Positions 10,291 to 23,103 are shown, counted from the stretch's first letter. The stretch is DNA of 64,000 bases from Buchnera aphidicola (Aphis nasturtii) (GCF_005083345.1 NZ_CP034888.1:521448-585447); one strand, 5' to 3'. Numbers and translations: made by a program. Notes: generated from the letters alone by a model not told the origin.

Positions 10291-10323
10291 AAAAAAACCC
10301 GAAAAAATTTTTTCGGGTTTTTT
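10291..10323 (-). terminator. Rho-independent terminator of the 23S-5S rRNA unit
   Basis: On the minus strand AACCCGAAAAAA/TTTTTTCGGGTT forms a near-perfect palindromic hairpin followed by a run of T, immediately after the 5S gene. This is the best-formed intrinsic terminator in the window. Confidence 0.88.
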
Positions 10324-10443
10324 ATACCTGGAACTTACCTACTCTCACACGGGGAGACCCCGTACTACCATCGGCGATGCAGCGTTTCACTTCTGAGTTC
10401 GGAATGGATTCAGGTGGTACCACTGCACTATTTTTACCAGGGA
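10324..10443 (-). rRNA. rrf: 5S ribosomal RNA
   Basis: The minus strand matches 5S rRNA along its full 120 nt. It contains the conserved CCATTCCGAACTCAGAAGTG and CGCCGATGGTAGT blocks, and the ends (CCCTGG and CCAGGT) pair to close the terminal stem. It lies about 115 bp after 23S and is followed at once by a terminator. No tRNA follows, unlike some E. coli rrn operons. Confidence 0.98.
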
Positions 10444-10536
10444 ATTTTATTTTTATAATGCTATTATAATATATATATATATTAATACAACAATAAATTC
10501 AGCAAAACAAGCTTTATTATTAAATTTATTTGATTT

Positions 10537-10557
10537 AAAAAACACCTCTGGTGTTGT

Positions 10558-10566
<9 letters not shown>
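10537..10566 (-). repeat. Right arm of the 23S processing stem (inverted repeat)
   Basis: The sequence flanking the 3' end of 23S is complementary, over about 29 bases with one mismatch and one bulge, to the sequence flanking its 5' end at 13462-13490. In the precursor these would form the long double-stranded stalk cut by RNase III before trimming of 23S. Confidence 0.85.
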
Positions 10567-13461
<2,895 letters not shown>

Positions 13462-13468
<7 letters not shown>

Positions 13469-13490
13469 TTACAACCCACAGGTGTTTTTT
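13462..13490 (-). repeat. Left arm of the 23S processing stem (inverted repeat)
   Basis: On the minus strand AAAAAACACCTGTGGGTTGT runs into the first bases of 23S and pairs with 10537-10566 at the other end of the gene. A near-perfect stalk of this kind, preserved in an otherwise decaying spacer, points to RNase III maturation. Confidence 0.85.
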
Positions 13491-13522
13491 AAAATAAAAA
13501 ATTATATGCTTGTTTTCCGAAT

Positions 13523-13534
13523 TTTTAAAGAGCT
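13523..13534 (-). promoter_or_regulatory. boxA-like antitermination site in the 23S leader
   Basis: The minus strand reads AGCTCTTTAAAAATTCGG, close to the E. coli rrn spacer boxA and its flank (TGCTCTTTAACAATTTAGAA). BoxA recruits NusB-S10 to prevent Rho termination in rRNA transcripts. Its presence suggests that antitermination still acts on the 16S-less unit. Confidence 0.65.
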
Positions 13535-13621
13535 TTATTTATATATGTTTTAACACTTTTTAAAGAATAACACAATAATTTAAATTAGTACATAATTAAT
13601 TTTAAAAAATTATTTTTATTT

Positions 13622-13693
13622 CGTCCCCTAGGGGATTTGAACCCCTGTTGCCGCCGTGAAAGGGCGATGTCCTAACCTCTAGACGAAGGGGAC
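13622..13693 (-). tRNA. gltT: tRNA-Glu (anticodon TTC)
   Basis: This 72-nt cloverleaf has acceptor GTCCCCT/AGGGGAC, discriminator G, anticodon loop CTTTCAC (TTC) and a T-arm with GTTCAAATC. It reads GAA and GAG. The tRNA sits 153 bp upstream of 23S, where E. coli carries spacer tRNAs between 16S and 23S. It is therefore the spacer tRNA of a former rrn operon, now the first gene of the unit. The D-loop is one base shorter than in E. coli tRNA-Glu. CCA is not encoded. The gltT label follows common practice and is not specific. Confidence 0.96.
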
Positions 13694-13729
13694 TTTATAG
13701 ATAAAAAATTAGGTTTTAATAAGTTTATA

Positions 13730-13757
13730 ATAATACAGATCGAAAAAAAAGAGTCAA
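13730..13757 (-). promoter_or_regulatory. Strong promoter of the tRNA-Glu-23S-5S unit
   Basis: On the minus strand TTGACT (13752-13757), a 16-base spacer, then TATTAT (13730-13735) lie 37-64 bases before tRNA-Glu. Nothing else this close to the sigma-70 consensus is nearby. It fits an independent promoter for the rRNA unit now that 16S has been separated. Confidence 0.75.
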
Positions 13758-13837
13758 GTATTTTCTTTAATATACAGTAAATATATAAAAATTTTATTTA
13801 TATATTATTAATATTTCAAATAACTTTATATAAAAAA

Positions 13838-14668
13838 CTATTTTTTATTTAATAAATCAATAATATAATCTATCTTTGGTAAAATACCATGCCATTTTAG
13901 AAAAGAATGAGCTGCTTGAAAAACCAGCATTCCTGTCCCGTCTGAAACATACTTCGAATTCATATTTTTACACCAATTAATAAAAGATGTACTTTTTGAT
14001 CCATAATTCATATCGTAAAAAAAAGTTTTAGAAGAAAATAAATATGATGGAATAAAGATATTTTTATATCGAATATTTCTAGATAATCCATTAATTACTA
14101 AATCAAAACAAGTATTTTTTAAACTATCTTTTTTAAATATTTTAATATTTCCATATTTTCTGAATTGATTAACTAAATTGATGGCATTTAAATCTGTTCT
14201 ATTCAAGATATAAACTGAACATCCAAGTGATAAAATTGATAAAAGAATACCCTGAACTGCGCCTCCTGCTCCTAATATTAATATAGAAAAATTTTTTTTT
14301 ATGAATTTTAATCTAGTCAAATCAGATAATAATCCAATACCATCAGTATTATCTCCTAAAATATATCGATTATTTACTTTTTTTAATGTATTTACAGATT
14401 TAGCAATCTGCGCTCTTTTACTTAATTTATCACAAAAAAAATATGCTTCTTGTTTAAAAGGAGAAGTAATATTTGCCCCTTTAACATTACTTTTAAAAAA
14501 ATTAGAAACTAATAAAGAAAATTGATCTAATGGAATATTTATAGCTTTATAAAAATGTAAAATTCCAGTTTGTTTAGCGAAAAGATTATGAATTTCTGGA
14601 GATTTACTGTGATTAATAGGATTTCCAAATAAAGCATAATTAAAGTTTTCATTTTGATATTTACGCAT
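13838..14668 (-). CDS. aroE: Shikimate dehydrogenase
   Basis: This enzyme reduces 3-dehydroshikimate to shikimate with NADPH. The step feeds chorismate and so the aromatic amino acids supplied to the host. It has 276 residues (E. coli 272). Motifs are FGNPINHSKSP (substrate), the catalytic-Lys region GANITSPFKQEA, DNTDGIG, the Rossmann loop LGAGGAVQG and NRT. The start overlaps the end of tsaC by 8 bp, so the two are translationally coupled. aroB and aroK of the same pathway are elsewhere in this window. Confidence 0.96.
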   Translation of the reverse strand: MRKYQNENFNYALFGNPINHSKSPEIHNLFAKQTGILHFYKAINIPLDQFSLLVSNFFKSNVKGANITSPFKQEAYFFCDKLSKRAQIAKSVNTLKKVNNRYILGDNTDGIGLLSDLTRLKFIKKNFSILILGAGGAVQGILLSILSLGCSVYILNRTDLNAINLVNQFRKYGNIKIFKKDSLKNTCFDLVINGLSRNIRYKNIFIPSYLFSSKTFFYDMNYGSKSTSFINWCKNMNSKYVSDGTGMLVFQAAHSFLKWHGILPKIDYIIDLLNKK

Positions 14669-15233
14669 AACGAACTAACTTTCCATTCATAATATTAATT
14701 ATTTTCGAAGGATTTTTCTCGTTTCCTATATTACCGTTTAACAATGGAAAATGTTTTCCAAAATTTTCTAAAACACTTTCCCTAGTAAGACATGGGGGCA
14801 TGTTAGTGAAATTTGCACTTGTTGATATTAATGGTTTTCCAAATACAGTGCATAATTTAACTATACTTAAATGATTGCTGATACGAATTGCTACAGTATT
14901 ATATTTACCAGTTAACCAATAAGGAGTTGAAGAATTTGATGGAACTAAAAGCGTAAAAGGTCCTGGCCAATAATTAAACATATTTTTTTTTTGTTCTACT
15001 GATATTTGAGTTTCATCGATATATTTATTTACTTGACTATAATTTGCAGCTACTAATATAAAACCTTTCTTTAAACTTCTTTTTTTTAAATTTAATAAGT
15101 TTTTAACAGCTATTTGACTATCAGGATCGCATCCCAGTCCAAACATAGATTCTGTAGGATATGCAATAATTTTTTTGCAATATAATTGTTGTATACAATG
15201 TATTAATGAATTTAAATGAAAACTTTTTCTCAT
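14661..15233 (-). CDS. tsaC: Threonylcarbamoyl-AMP synthase TsaC (YrdC)
   Basis: This enzyme uses Thr, bicarbonate and ATP to make threonylcarbamoyl-AMP for the t6A base at position 37 of ANN-reading tRNAs. It has 190 residues, as in E. coli. It shows the YrdC-fold motifs AYPTESMFGLGCDPDS, KKRSLKKGFIL, WPGPFTLLVP and ISTSANFTNMPPC. The downstream aroE overlaps by 8 bp and smg lies 39 bp upstream, forming an aroE-tsaC-smg cluster like that of E. coli minus yrdD and smf. Confidence 0.95.
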   Translation of the reverse strand: MRKSFHLNSLIHCIQQLYCKKIIAYPTESMFGLGCDPDSQIAVKNLLNLKKRSLKKGFILVAANYSQVNKYIDETQISVEQKKNMFNYWPGPFTLLVPSNSSTPYWLTGKYNTVAIRISNHLSIVKLCTVFGKPLISTSANFTNMPPCLTRESVLENFGKHFPLLNGNIGNEKNPSKIINIMNGKLVRYA

Positions 15234-15272
15234 TGAATAATTCTCATATAAAAATATTATCTATTTACAAGC

Positions 15273-15746
15273 TTAATGTATTATTTTTGTAGTAAAATTA
15301 AATAATAATTTTTCAAGTCTTCTATAAACTATTTCGCATCCTGGAGTGTTAAATAAAACAATTAAAATAATCCATTTTAAATCTTCTAAATTTAACTGAT
15401 TAATCTCTAAATCCATGATTTTTTCAATAATTATCTCTCTTGTATTTAAAGTTAATATTTCTAATTGCTCTAAAAATAATATAAAACCACGACAATCAGC
15501 GTTCAACTTGAACAATTCTGCTTTATTATAAATTCGTGTTGAAATTTGATCTGAAGTCAAACTTATAGATAAAAAATTATTTTTTTTATAAGAAGATAAA
15601 TTTTTTAACCATCTTAATGCATTATAAATATCTTTTTTTTGAAAACCTATATCTGATAAATCATTGATTAAATTATCATAATCAATAGATATTTCTGATT
15701 CACTATACACGCAAGTTTCAAATAAATATATTAATATTTCAAACAT
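15273..15746 (-). CDS. smg: Smg family protein (DUF494)
   Basis: This 157-residue protein (E. coli 157) matches Smg from its start MFEILIYLFETCV to its end. The sequence is acidic and helical with a conserved central stretch. The molecular role of the family is unknown. It is first in the smg-tsaC-aroE cluster and diverges from def-fmt across a 162-bp gap that should hold promoters for both sides. The conserved smf/dprA gene that usually lies between smg and def is gone. Confidence 0.9.
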   Translation of the reverse strand: MFEILIYLFETCVYSESEISIDYDNLINDLSDIGFQKKDIYNALRWLKNLSSYKKNNFLSISLTSDQISTRIYNKAELFKLNADCRGFILFLEQLEILTLNTREIIIEKIMDLEINQLNLEDLKWIILIVLFNTPGCEIVYRRLEKLLFNFTTKIIH

Positions 15747-15908
15747 TATATCCTCAATTAAATATTAAAAAAATTTGCATATTTAATAACGCTTTATATA
15801 TTAATTTTTATCAAAACTTTAATTATTTAATATATAAAACTTTATAATATATTAAAAGAGTTTATACTATAAAATTAAATAATTTTACATAATAATATAA
15901 ATAAATAT

Positions 15909-16418
15909 ATGTCTGTTTTAAAAATATTACAATATCCAAACCCAAAATTAAGACTTATTGCAAAACCAGTTAATATAATTACAAAAGAAATAAAAAAATT
16001 AACTTGTAATATGCTAGATACTATGTATGAAAAAGAAGGAATTGGTTTAGCAGCAACACAAGTGAATGTACAATTACAAATTGTAGTTATTAGCAAGGAA
16101 AATTTTAAAAAAGATCATTTAATACTTATTAATCCTAAAATTATTGAAAAAAAAGGAAATATTAGTATTCAAGAAGGATGTTTATCTATTCCAGAATACC
16201 GTGCTTTTATACCGAGATCAGATTATATCAAAGTCAAAGCTATAAATTTATTCGGAAAAGAAATAGAAGTAGAAGCAAAATCAATATTATCTATTTGTAT
16301 ACAACATGAAATTGATCATTTACAAGGAAGATTATTTATAGATTATTTATCGTTGTTAAAAAGAGAAAGAATTGAAAAAAAATTTAAAAAATATAGAAAA
16401 AAAAATAAGATATCTTAA
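15909..16418 (+). CDS. def: Peptide deformylase
   Basis: This enzyme removes the formyl group from the first Met of new proteins. It has 169 residues, as in E. coli. All three catalytic motifs are present: GIGLAATQ (about 45-52), EGCLSIP with the metal-binding Cys, and HEIDH with two metal His and the catalytic Glu. It is followed 16 bp later by fmt, which adds the formyl group, so the pair forms the usual def-fmt operon. The tail is very Lys-rich. Confidence 0.97.
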   Translation: MSVLKILQYPNPKLRLIAKPVNIITKEIKKLTCNMLDTMYEKEGIGLAATQVNVQLQIVVISKENFKKDHLILINPKIIEKKGNISIQEGCLSIPEYRAFIPRSDYIKVKAINLFGKEIEVEAKSILSICIQHEIDHLQGRLFIDYLSLLKRERIEKKFKKYRKKNKIS

Positions 16419-16434
16419 AAGGATATGAACTAAC

Positions 16435-17382
16435 TTGAAAACACTAAAAATTATTTTTGCTGGAACGTCAAATTTTTCTGAAAAATATTTATCTGCTTTA
16501 ATATATTTACAATATAGCATCCAAGCTGTAATTACTCAGCCAGATCGTCCATGTGGAAGAGGACAAAAAATAATTTTTTCTCCTGTAAAACAAACAGCAA
16601 TTAAAAAAAATCTTCCTATTTTTCAACCATTAAGACTAAATGATAAGAATTTTCAAAAGATATTATCAAGTTTTTCTGCAGAATTGATGATAGTAGTTGC
16701 ATATGGACAAATAATACCTCAAAAAATATTATCTATGTTCCCAAAAGGATGTATTAACGTTCATGCTTCGCTATTACCTCGATGGAGAGGAGCATCTCCT
16801 ATTCAATCAGCTATTTTATTTGGAGATAAAAAAACTGGTGTAAGCATTATTAAAATGAATAATAAAATTGATTCTGGAAATATAATAATGTTAAAGGAAT
16901 GCTTAATATCTCCTCAAGAAACATCAGAAACATTATCTTTAAAATTAATTAAAATTGGTATTAAAATATTAATAAAAACTTTATTTCAAATTAAAAATAA
17001 TATTTTTACAGAAACTCAACAAAATGAAAAATATGCAACTTTTTCAAAAAAAATTCTTAAAACAGATGCATTATTAAATTGGAACAAAAACGCTGATTTT
17101 TTAGAACGAATAATACGTGCTTTTAATCCTTGGCCAATATGTTATTTTATTATGGATAAAATACCTATTAAAGTTTGGCAGGCAAAAGTCATAAAAAATA
17201 CTCATCATAATTGTTCGATAGGAGAAATTATTTCTATTAACAAATATGGTATGCAAATAAATACAAAAAATAATATATTAAATATTGAAAAAATACAGCT
17301 ACCTGGTAAAAATATCGCAAACATACAAGAAATAATACTTTCAAAAAAACATAATTTTAGATGTGGGAAAATACTATTATAG
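16435..17382 (+). CDS. fmt: Methionyl-tRNA formyltransferase (TTG start)
   Basis: This enzyme formylates initiator Met-tRNA with 10-formyl-THF. It has 315 residues (E. coli 315). Motifs are IIFAGTSNF, QPDRPCGRG, the catalytic Asn-His-Asp region INVHASLLPRWRGASPI and the C-terminal tRNA-binding domain with FNPWPICYF. The start must be TTG, because a stop codon (TGA) lies in frame only two codons upstream and no ATG or GTG is available at the N-terminus. AAGGA precedes it at 11-12 bases. The usual downstream genes rsmB and trkA are missing. Confidence 0.95.
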   Translation: MKTLKIIFAGTSNFSEKYLSALIYLQYSIQAVITQPDRPCGRGQKIIFSPVKQTAIKKNLPIFQPLRLNDKNFQKILSSFSAELMIVVAYGQIIPQKILSMFPKGCINVHASLLPRWRGASPIQSAILFGDKKTGVSIIKMNNKIDSGNIIMLKECLISPQETSETLSLKLIKIGIKILIKTLFQIKNNIFTETQQNEKYATFSKKILKTDALLNWNKNADFLERIIRAFNPWPICYFIMDKIPIKVWQAKVIKNTHHNCSIGEIISINKYGMQINTKNNILNIEKIQLPGKNIANIQEIILSKKHNFRCGKILL

Positions 17383-17407
17383 AAATATTTTCATTTATTT
17401 TTAAATT

Positions 17408-17441
17408 AAAAAACCAGCAAACGGTCAATTTCCGTTTGCTT
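17408..17441 (-). terminator. Terminator after rplQ (end of the alpha operon)
   Basis: On the minus strand AGCAAACGG/CCGTTTGCT forms a 9-bp stem with a 7-base loop, followed by GGTTTTTTAA. It lies 27 bp after the rplQ stop and closes the long ribosomal-protein transcript. The same stem also sits after fmt on the other strand, where no U-run follows. Confidence 0.82.
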
Positions 17442-17467
17442 ACTGAATATCATTAATAATATTTATT

Positions 17468-17878
17468 TTATCTAGAATCAATTTTTAATGTTTTAATATC
17501 GCTTTTCTTTGTATTTTTTTTAACACGATCAACAAGTTCAATATAAGCCATAGGAGCTTTATCTCCAGATCGAAATCCGCATTTTAAAATACGAGTATAT
17601 CCACCACATCTATTTGAAAAGATAGGACCTAAATTTTGAAATAATTTAGCGACTACTTCATTATTTCTAATTCTTGAAAAAACTAATCTTCTACGAGCAA
17701 CATTATCTATTTTTGATAAAGTAATCATAGGCTCGACAACACGACGAAGTTCTTTTGCTTTTGCTAATGTAGTTTTTATAATTTCATTAATTAATAATGC
17801 ACATGCCATATTTTTAAATATGGCACTACGATGACTACTATTGCAATTGAGATGACGACCGATTTTACGATGTCTCAT
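17468..17878 (-). CDS. rplQ: 50S ribosomal protein L17
   Basis: L17 binds 23S rRNA near the exit tunnel of the large subunit. It has 136 residues (E. coli 127). It starts [17 protein letters not shown] and keeps the core [14 protein letters not shown] and [20 protein letters not shown]. The C-terminal tail is Lys-rich and slightly longer. It is the last gene of the alpha operon, 62 bp after rpoA, and is followed by a terminator. Confidence 0.97.
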   Translation of the reverse strand: MRHRKIGRHLNCNSSHRSAIFKNMACALLINEIIKTTLAKAKELRRVVEPMITLSKIDNVARRRLVFSRIRNNEVVAKLFQNLGPIFSNRCGGYTRILKCGFRSGDKAPMAYIELVDRVKKNTKKSDIKTLKIDSR

Positions 17879-17940
17879 AATTTTATACCTTTATAAATCG
17901 TATTAATAATAAATTAACGTACAAGTGTCATAATAAAAAA

Positions 17941-18930
17941 TTATTCTTCTATAATATTTAATGGAGGCCATTTTTCTAATTTCATTCCAAGAGATAAATT
18001 GCGCGAAGCTAATATATCTTTGATTTCAGTTAATGATTTTTTTCCTAAATTAGGCGTTTTTAAAAGCTCTACTTCAGTTTTTTGTACTAAATCACCTATA
18101 TAGTGTATAGATTCAGCTTTAAGACAGTTAGCAGATCGTACAGTTAATTCTAAATCATCTACAGGGCGTAATAAAATAGGTTCAAATTCAGGTTTTTCTT
18201 CTTTTACTTCCGGCTCTTGAACATCTCTTAAATCAACAAATGCTTCTAATTGTTCTGATAAAATAGTTGCTGCACGTCTTATAGCTTCTTCAGGATCAAT
18301 TGTTCCATTTGTTTTCATTTCAATAATTAATTTATCTAAATCAGTTCTTTGTTCAACTCGTGCAGCTTCAACATTATAAACGATTCGATTTATAGGGCTG
18401 TAACATGCATCTACTAATAAACAACCGATTGGTCTTGATTCATCTTCTATATGTACTCGAGATGAAGCTGGAATATAACCTCTTCCACGTTGCACTTTAA
18501 TTCTCATTTGAATAGAAGCATTTTTATCTGTTAAATGACAAATAACATGATGTGGTTTTATAATTTCAACATCATTATCATGTATAATATCTGAAGCAGT
18601 AACACAACAAATACCTGTTTTTTGGAGAGTGATAAAAACTTCGTCTTTTCCATGTAACTTAACTGCTAATCCTTTTAAATTTAATAAAATTTCTAAAATA
18701 TCTTCTTGAATTCCTTCTTTAGTACTATACTCGTGTAATACACCATCAATTTCTACTTCTGTTACAGCACAACCTGGCATGGAAGATAATAAAATTCTTC
18801 GTAATGCATTGCCAAGTGTGTGACCAAAACCTCTTTCTAATGGTTCTAATGTAACTTTAGTATGAGTTGAAGTAATTTGCTCAATATCAACTAAACGTGG
18901 CTTTAAAAACCCTATAATAGAACTCTGCAT
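17941..18930 (-). CDS. rpoA: RNA polymerase alpha subunit
   Basis: Alpha forms the dimer on which core RNA polymerase assembles. The protein has 329 residues, as in E. coli. The N-terminal domain (1-235) shows [18 protein letters not shown] and the dimer interface. A linker rich in Glu and Lys follows, then the C-terminal domain with [11 protein letters not shown] and the DNA-contacting region [10 protein letters not shown]. The intact C-terminal domain means UP-element and activator contacts are still possible. It is encoded between rpsD and rplQ as in E. coli. Confidence 0.98.
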   Translation of the reverse strand: MQSSIIGFLKPRLVDIEQITSTHTKVTLEPLERGFGHTLGNALRRILLSSMPGCAVTEVEIDGVLHEYSTKEGIQEDILEILLNLKGLAVKLHGKDEVFITLQKTGICCVTASDIIHDNDVEIIKPHHVICHLTDKNASIQMRIKVQRGRGYIPASSRVHIEDESRPIGCLLVDACYSPINRIVYNVEAARVEQRTDLDKLIIEMKTNGTIDPEEAIRRAATILSEQLEAFVDLRDVQEPEVKEEKPEFEPILLRPVDDLELTVRSANCLKAESIHYIGDLVQKTEVELLKTPNLGKKSLTEIKDILASRNLSLGMKLEKWPPLNIIEE

Positions 18931-18962
18931 AATAAACCTCTATATCTAACAGTAAACTCTTA

Positions 18963-19583
18963 TTACTTAGAATAAAGTTCCACGATCAAATGTTCATTAA
19001 TTTCTGCAGACAAATCTGAGCGCTCAGGAAATCGTTTAAAAATTCCTTCCATTTTGATCAAATCTACTTCCATCCAAATAGGTTTTTCTCGTTGTTCAGT
19101 TAGTTCTAAAGCGGCTTTTATGCGAGATTGACTCTTTGATTTATCTCTAATAGATATACGATCATTAGGAGACACTTGATATGATCCAATATTAACAATA
19201 TGATTATTTACTTGAACAGATTTATGATTAATTAATTGTCTTGATTCAGAACGTGTACATCCAAATCCCATACGATATACTACGTTATCAAGTCTTCTTT
19301 CTAGAATTTGTAATAAATTTTCTCCAGTATTACCTTTTAACCGTGAAGCTTTCTTATAATATATTCTAAATTGTCGTTCTAAAACACCATAAAGACGACG
19401 TACTTTCTGTTTTTCGCGTAATTGAATAGCATAGTCAGATAACCTAGGTTTTCGAAGACCATGTTGTCCAGGTGGATGTTCTAATTTACATTTTGATTCT
19501 ATTGAACGAAATCCAGATTTTAAAAATAAATCGGTTCCTTCACGTCGACTTAATTTTAATTTAGGACCTAAATATTTTGCCAT
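18963..19583 (-). CDS. rpsD: 30S ribosomal protein S4
   Basis: S4 nucleates assembly of the 30S body on 16S rRNA. The start at 19583 gives a 206-residue protein beginning [16 protein letters not shown], identical in length to E. coli, with GGAG 6 bases upstream; a start four codons earlier would use TTG and is less likely. The S4 RNA-binding domain shows [12 protein letters not shown] and SYQVSPND. In E. coli S4 also represses the alpha operon through a leader pseudoknot before rpsM; I could not verify one here. Confidence 0.97.
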   Translation of the reverse strand: MAKYLGPKLKLSRREGTDLFLKSGFRSIESKCKLEHPPGQHGLRKPRLSDYAIQLREKQKVRRLYGVLERQFRIYYKKASRLKGNTGENLLQILERRLDNVVYRMGFGCTRSESRQLINHKSVQVNNHIVNIGSYQVSPNDRISIRDKSKSQSRIKAALELTEQREKPIWMEVDLIKMEGIFKRFPERSDLSAEINEHLIVELYSK

Positions 19584-19608
19584 TTGATTCTCCAATAATT
19601 ACTAAAAT

Positions 19609-20013
<405 letters not shown>

Positions 20014-20018
20014 CTAAA

Positions 20019-20375
20019 TTATTTTTTTATCGCTTTTCTAGGGCCTTTACAAGTACGAGCATTTGTTTTAGTTCGTTGTCCTCGCACTGGAAGACTCTTA
20101 CGATGACGTACACCACGATAACAATTAAGATCAACTAAACGTTTAATATTTAAAGTTTTTTCTCTTCTTAAATCACCTTCGACAACATATTTACCTACAT
20201 TTTCTCTTAATAATTCAATATCTGACTCTTTTAAATCTATAATTTTTACAGTTTCTGGAATATTTGAATTCATACAAATAATTTTAGATCGTTTTCTTCC
20301 AATTCCATATATTGCTGTTAATGCTATTATGGTATGCTTATTCTCAGGAATATTAATACCTGCGATACGTGCCAT
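20019..20375 (-). CDS. rpsM: 30S ribosomal protein S13
   Basis: S13 sits in the 30S head and contacts the P-site tRNA and the intersubunit bridge. It has 118 residues (E. coli 118). It starts [14 protein letters not shown] and shows YGIGRKRSK and [27 protein letters not shown] stands 8 bases before the ATG. The 106-bp gap upstream, between rpmJ and rpsM, is where E. coli has the alpha-operon promoter and the S4-binding leader; it is too AT-rich here to choose a promoter. Confidence 0.97.
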   Translation of the reverse strand: MARIAGINIPENKHTIIALTAIYGIGRKRSKIICMNSNIPETVKIIDLKESDIELLRENVGKYVVEGDLRREKTLNIKRLVDLNCYRGVRHRKSLPVRGQRTKTNARTCKGPRKAIKK

Positions 20376-20481
20376 TTTATATAATCCTTAAAATTTATTA
20401 AGATAAACTAACGTAAGAAATTTATCAATATATATAAAAATATTAATAAATTTTAATGTGTTCTCTTGCTCTTATTTAAAT

Positions 20482-20598
20482 TTAACCTTGACGTTGTTTG
20501 TGCTTCGGATCATTACTACAAATAACTCTTACTACATTATTACGTCGTATAATTTTACAATTTCGACAAAGTGTTTTCACAGAAGCTTTAACTTTCAT
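20482..20598 (-). CDS. rpmJ: 50S ribosomal protein L36
   Basis: This 38-residue protein begins [15 protein letters not shown] and ends DPKHKQRQG. It keeps the zinc-ribbon ligands: CRNC, a third Cys (VICSN) and His (KHKQ), so it is the zinc-binding form. It is the smallest large-subunit protein and stabilises 23S rRNA near the factor-binding region. It lies between secY and rpsM as the last gene of the spc operon. Confidence 0.96.
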   Translation of the reverse strand: MKVKASVKTLCRNCKIIRRNNVVRVICSNDPKHKQRQG

Positions 20599-20624
20599 TA
20601 AAAAATCCTTAACTATTGAAAAAT

Positions 20625-21944
20625 TTAATTTAACTTAGCTTTTTTCAATATAGAGTCATATTGACTCGACATTATTAAAGTTTGGATTTGCCCAATAAAA
20701 TCCATAATAACTACAACTACAATTAATAATGAAGTGCCACCAAAATAAAATGGAACATTCATAGCACTTCTCATAAATTCTGGTACTAAACAAATAAAGG
20801 TAATATATAAAGAACCAAATAATGTTAATCGCAACATAATTTTATTAATATATTTAGCTGTTTGTTCACCTGGTCTAATTCCTGAGATAAAAGCACCTGA
20901 TTTTTTTAAATTATCTGCTGTTTCACGTGGATTAAAAACCAGTCCAGTATAAAAAAAGCAAAAGAAAATAATAGAAGTTATATATAAAACTAGATATAAA
21001 GACTGATTTGGCTGAAAATAAAATAAAATAGTTTTAAAAAAACTATATTTTTTCTCTATTCCAGACCAAGATATAATAGTAGCAGGAAATAAAACAATAC
21101 TAGAAGCAAATATTGCAGGTATTACACCAGACATGTTTACTTTTAAAGGTAAATGAGTACTTTGTGCTGAATAAATACGACGACCTTGTTGACGCTGAGC
21201 ATAATGAACAATAATTTTTCTTTGACTACGTTCAATGAAAACAACTAAAAAAACAACTAAAAAAATTAATACTAAAACCGATAAAAATAATAATAAATGT
21301 AAATGTCCTTGTCTCGTTTGTTCAATGGTATGTGTAATTGCAGCTGGAAGACCTGCTATGATACCTGTAAAGATTATAATTGAAATACCATTACCAATAC
21401 CGCATTCTGTAATTAATTCTCCTAACCACATTAAAAACATAGTACCAGTTACTAATATAATAATAGCGGTAAAATAAAAATAAAAATCTGCATTAACTAT
21501 AATCGGACGTATACTAGATATACTAGATAAACTTGTTACAACACCAACTGATTGAAAAAAAGCTAATATCAAAGTAGCATATCGTGTATATTCATTAATT
21601 TTATGTCGACCCGATTCCCCTTCTTTTTTTATTTCAGATAAAAAAGGAACTGCTAAAGTTAATAACTGAATAATAATAGAAGCTGATATATAAGGCATAA
21701 TACCTAATGCAAAAATAGAAGCACGATTCAAGGCTCCACCAGAAAACATATTAAACATTTCAAAAATAGTACCTTTTTGATTATTTAATATTCTAGATAA
21801 AATTGTAGTATCGATTCCAGGTATAGGAATAAAGGAGCCAATACGAAAAATAATTAATGAAATTATTACAAAAATAATTCTATTTTTAAGTTCATTAATA
21901 CCTTTTTGAGAATTTTTAAAATTCATTCCGGATTTATTAATCAT
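20625..21944 (-). CDS. secY: Protein translocase channel subunit SecY
   Basis: SecY is the pore of the Sec translocon in the inner membrane. It has 439 residues (E. coli 443) and about ten hydrophobic membrane segments. Visible motifs are the plug-region IPIPGID near the N-terminus, [26 protein letters not shown] and the C5 cytosolic loop [20 protein letters not shown] with IRPG. It lies between rplO and rpmJ in the spc operon. With 4.5S RNA in the same window it covers part of the membrane-protein targeting route. Confidence 0.97.
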   Translation of the reverse strand: MINKSGMNFKNSQKGINELKNRIIFVIISLIIFRIGSFIPIPGIDTTILSRILNNQKGTIFEMFNMFSGGALNRASIFALGIMPYISASIIIQLLTLAVPFLSEIKKEGESGRHKINEYTRYATLILAFFQSVGVVTSLSSISSIRPIIVNADFYFYFTAIIILVTGTMFLMWLGELITECGIGNGISIIIFTGIIAGLPAAITHTIEQTRQGHLHLLLFLSVLVLIFLVVFLVVFIERSQRKIIVHYAQRQQGRRIYSAQSTHLPLKVNMSGVIPAIFASSIVLFPATIISWSGIEKKYSFFKTILFYFQPNQSLYLVLYITSIIFFCFFYTGLVFNPRETADNLKKSGAFISGIRPGEQTAKYINKIMLRLTLFGSLYITFICLVPEFMRSAMNVPFYFGGTSLLIVVVVIMDFIGQIQTLIMSSQYDSILKKAKLN

Positions 21945-21954
21945 TATTTGCTAA

Positions 21955-22389
21955 TTATCCTTCAATTTTACCACCACAATTTTCAATTGCTATACGAGCA
22001 TTTTTAGTAACACCTAAACCACGTAATGTGATAGGTGCTGTTAGTTTTCCCGAAAAAATAATTTTTACATATTTAATATTCTTATTAATAATATTTTGTT
22101 CTTTTAAAGTCTTTAAATCAATTATATTAGTTGATAATTTTGATATTTGAGATAATCTTACTTCAGTAGTAATATTTGTTTTTCTAGACTTAAACCCAAA
22201 TTTAGGAAGCCTTCTATAAAAAGGCATTTGTCCACCTTCAAAACCACGATTGATGCTACCACCAGATCTAGATTTTTGACCTTTATGTCCTCTACCAGCT
22301 GTTTTACCAAAACCAGAACCAATGCCCCGACCTAATCTTTTTCGATTTTTTTTAGATCCACACGACGGAGATAAATTATTTAGATGCAT
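21955..22389 (-). CDS. rplO: 50S ribosomal protein L15
   Basis: L15 is a late-assembly 23S-binding protein in the large-subunit core. It has 144 residues, as in E. coli. It begins [22 protein letters not shown] and carries the Gly-rich tail [17 protein letters not shown] plus [14 protein letters not shown]. It is flanked by rpmD upstream and by secY 10 bp downstream. Confidence 0.97.
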   Translation of the reverse strand: MHLNNLSPSCGSKKNRKRLGRGIGSGFGKTAGRGHKGQKSRSGGSINRGFEGGQMPFYRRLPKFGFKSRKTNITTEVRLSQISKLSTNIIDLKTLKEQNIINKNIKYVKIIFSGKLTAPITLRGLGVTKNARIAIENCGGKIEG

Positions 22390-22392
22390 AAA

Positions 22393-22572
22393 TTATTTCT
22401 CTTGTATTTTTAAAATATACGATACTTTGTTAATCATACCTCGAATTGAAGGAGTATCTTCAAGAATAACGGTATGCCCAATATGACGTAATCCCAAACC
22501 AAATAATGTTCTTTTATGTTTAGGTATTCTTCCTATTGAACTTTTAACTTGAGTAATTTTAATAGTTTTCAT
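22393..22572 (-). CDS. rpmD: 50S ribosomal protein L30
   Basis: This 59-residue protein (E. coli 59) begins [15 protein letters not shown] and contains [17 protein letters not shown], the family hallmark. Its ATG overlaps the rpsE stop codon (ATGA), so the two are translationally coupled. rplO follows 3 bp after its stop. Confidence 0.95.
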   Translation of the reverse strand: MKTIKITQVKSSIGRIPKHKRTLFGLGLRHIGHTVILEDTPSIRGMINKVSYILKIQEK

Positions 22573-23090
22573 TGATGAGAATTTACCTTCCTAATAATAT
22601 CTTCAACAGATTTATTTCTTTTAGCTGCTATCATTTCTGGAGATTTCATATTAATTAAACCATTCATAGTAGCTCGAACTACATTGATTGGGTTAGTTGA
22701 TCCGTATGTTTTAGCCAGTACATTATGTATACCAGCAACTTCTAAAACTGCACGCATAGCACCTCCTGCAATAATGCCAGTACCATCTGAAGCTGGTTTC
22801 ATAAATATATTAGATCCAGTATGCGATCCTTTTAAAGGATGTTGTAAAGTTTTATTTGATAATGGTATAGTAATCATATTACGCCTCGCCTTTTCCATAG
22901 CTTTTTGAATAGCTGCAGGAACTTCACGAGCTTTACCGTATCCAAAACCAACACGTCCGTTTCCATTACCTACCACTGTTAGAGCTGTAAATGAAAAAAT
23001 ACGACCACCTTTAACTGTTTTTGATACACGGTTTACAGTAATTAATTTTTCTTGTAATTCATTATGACTTTTTTTATCCATATTAACCAT
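22569..23090 (-). CDS. rpsE: 30S ribosomal protein S5
   Basis: S5 lies at the mRNA entry site and affects decoding accuracy. The start at 23090 ([15 protein letters not shown]) has AAGGTG about 9 bases upstream and yields 173 residues (E. coli 167). A GTG at 23102 and an ATG at 23081 are alternatives. The S5 domain shows [23 protein letters not shown] and the C-terminal half shows [12 protein letters not shown]. It overlaps rpmD by 4 bp and follows rplR. Confidence 0.96.
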   Translation of the reverse strand: MVNMDKKSHNELQEKLITVNRVSKTVKGGRIFSFTALTVVGNGNGRVGFGYGKAREVPAAIQKAMEKARRNMITIPLSNKTLQHPLKGSHTGSNIFMKPASDGTGIIAGGAMRAVLEVAGIHNVLAKTYGSTNPINVVRATMNGLINMKSPEMIAAKRNKSVEDIIRKVNSHQ

Positions 23091-23103
23091 TTTATATTTC
23101 ACC

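Noticed and set aside
14301..14525. Plus-strand frame of 74 codons within aroE
   Set aside because: Composition and position show it to be the shadow of aroE.
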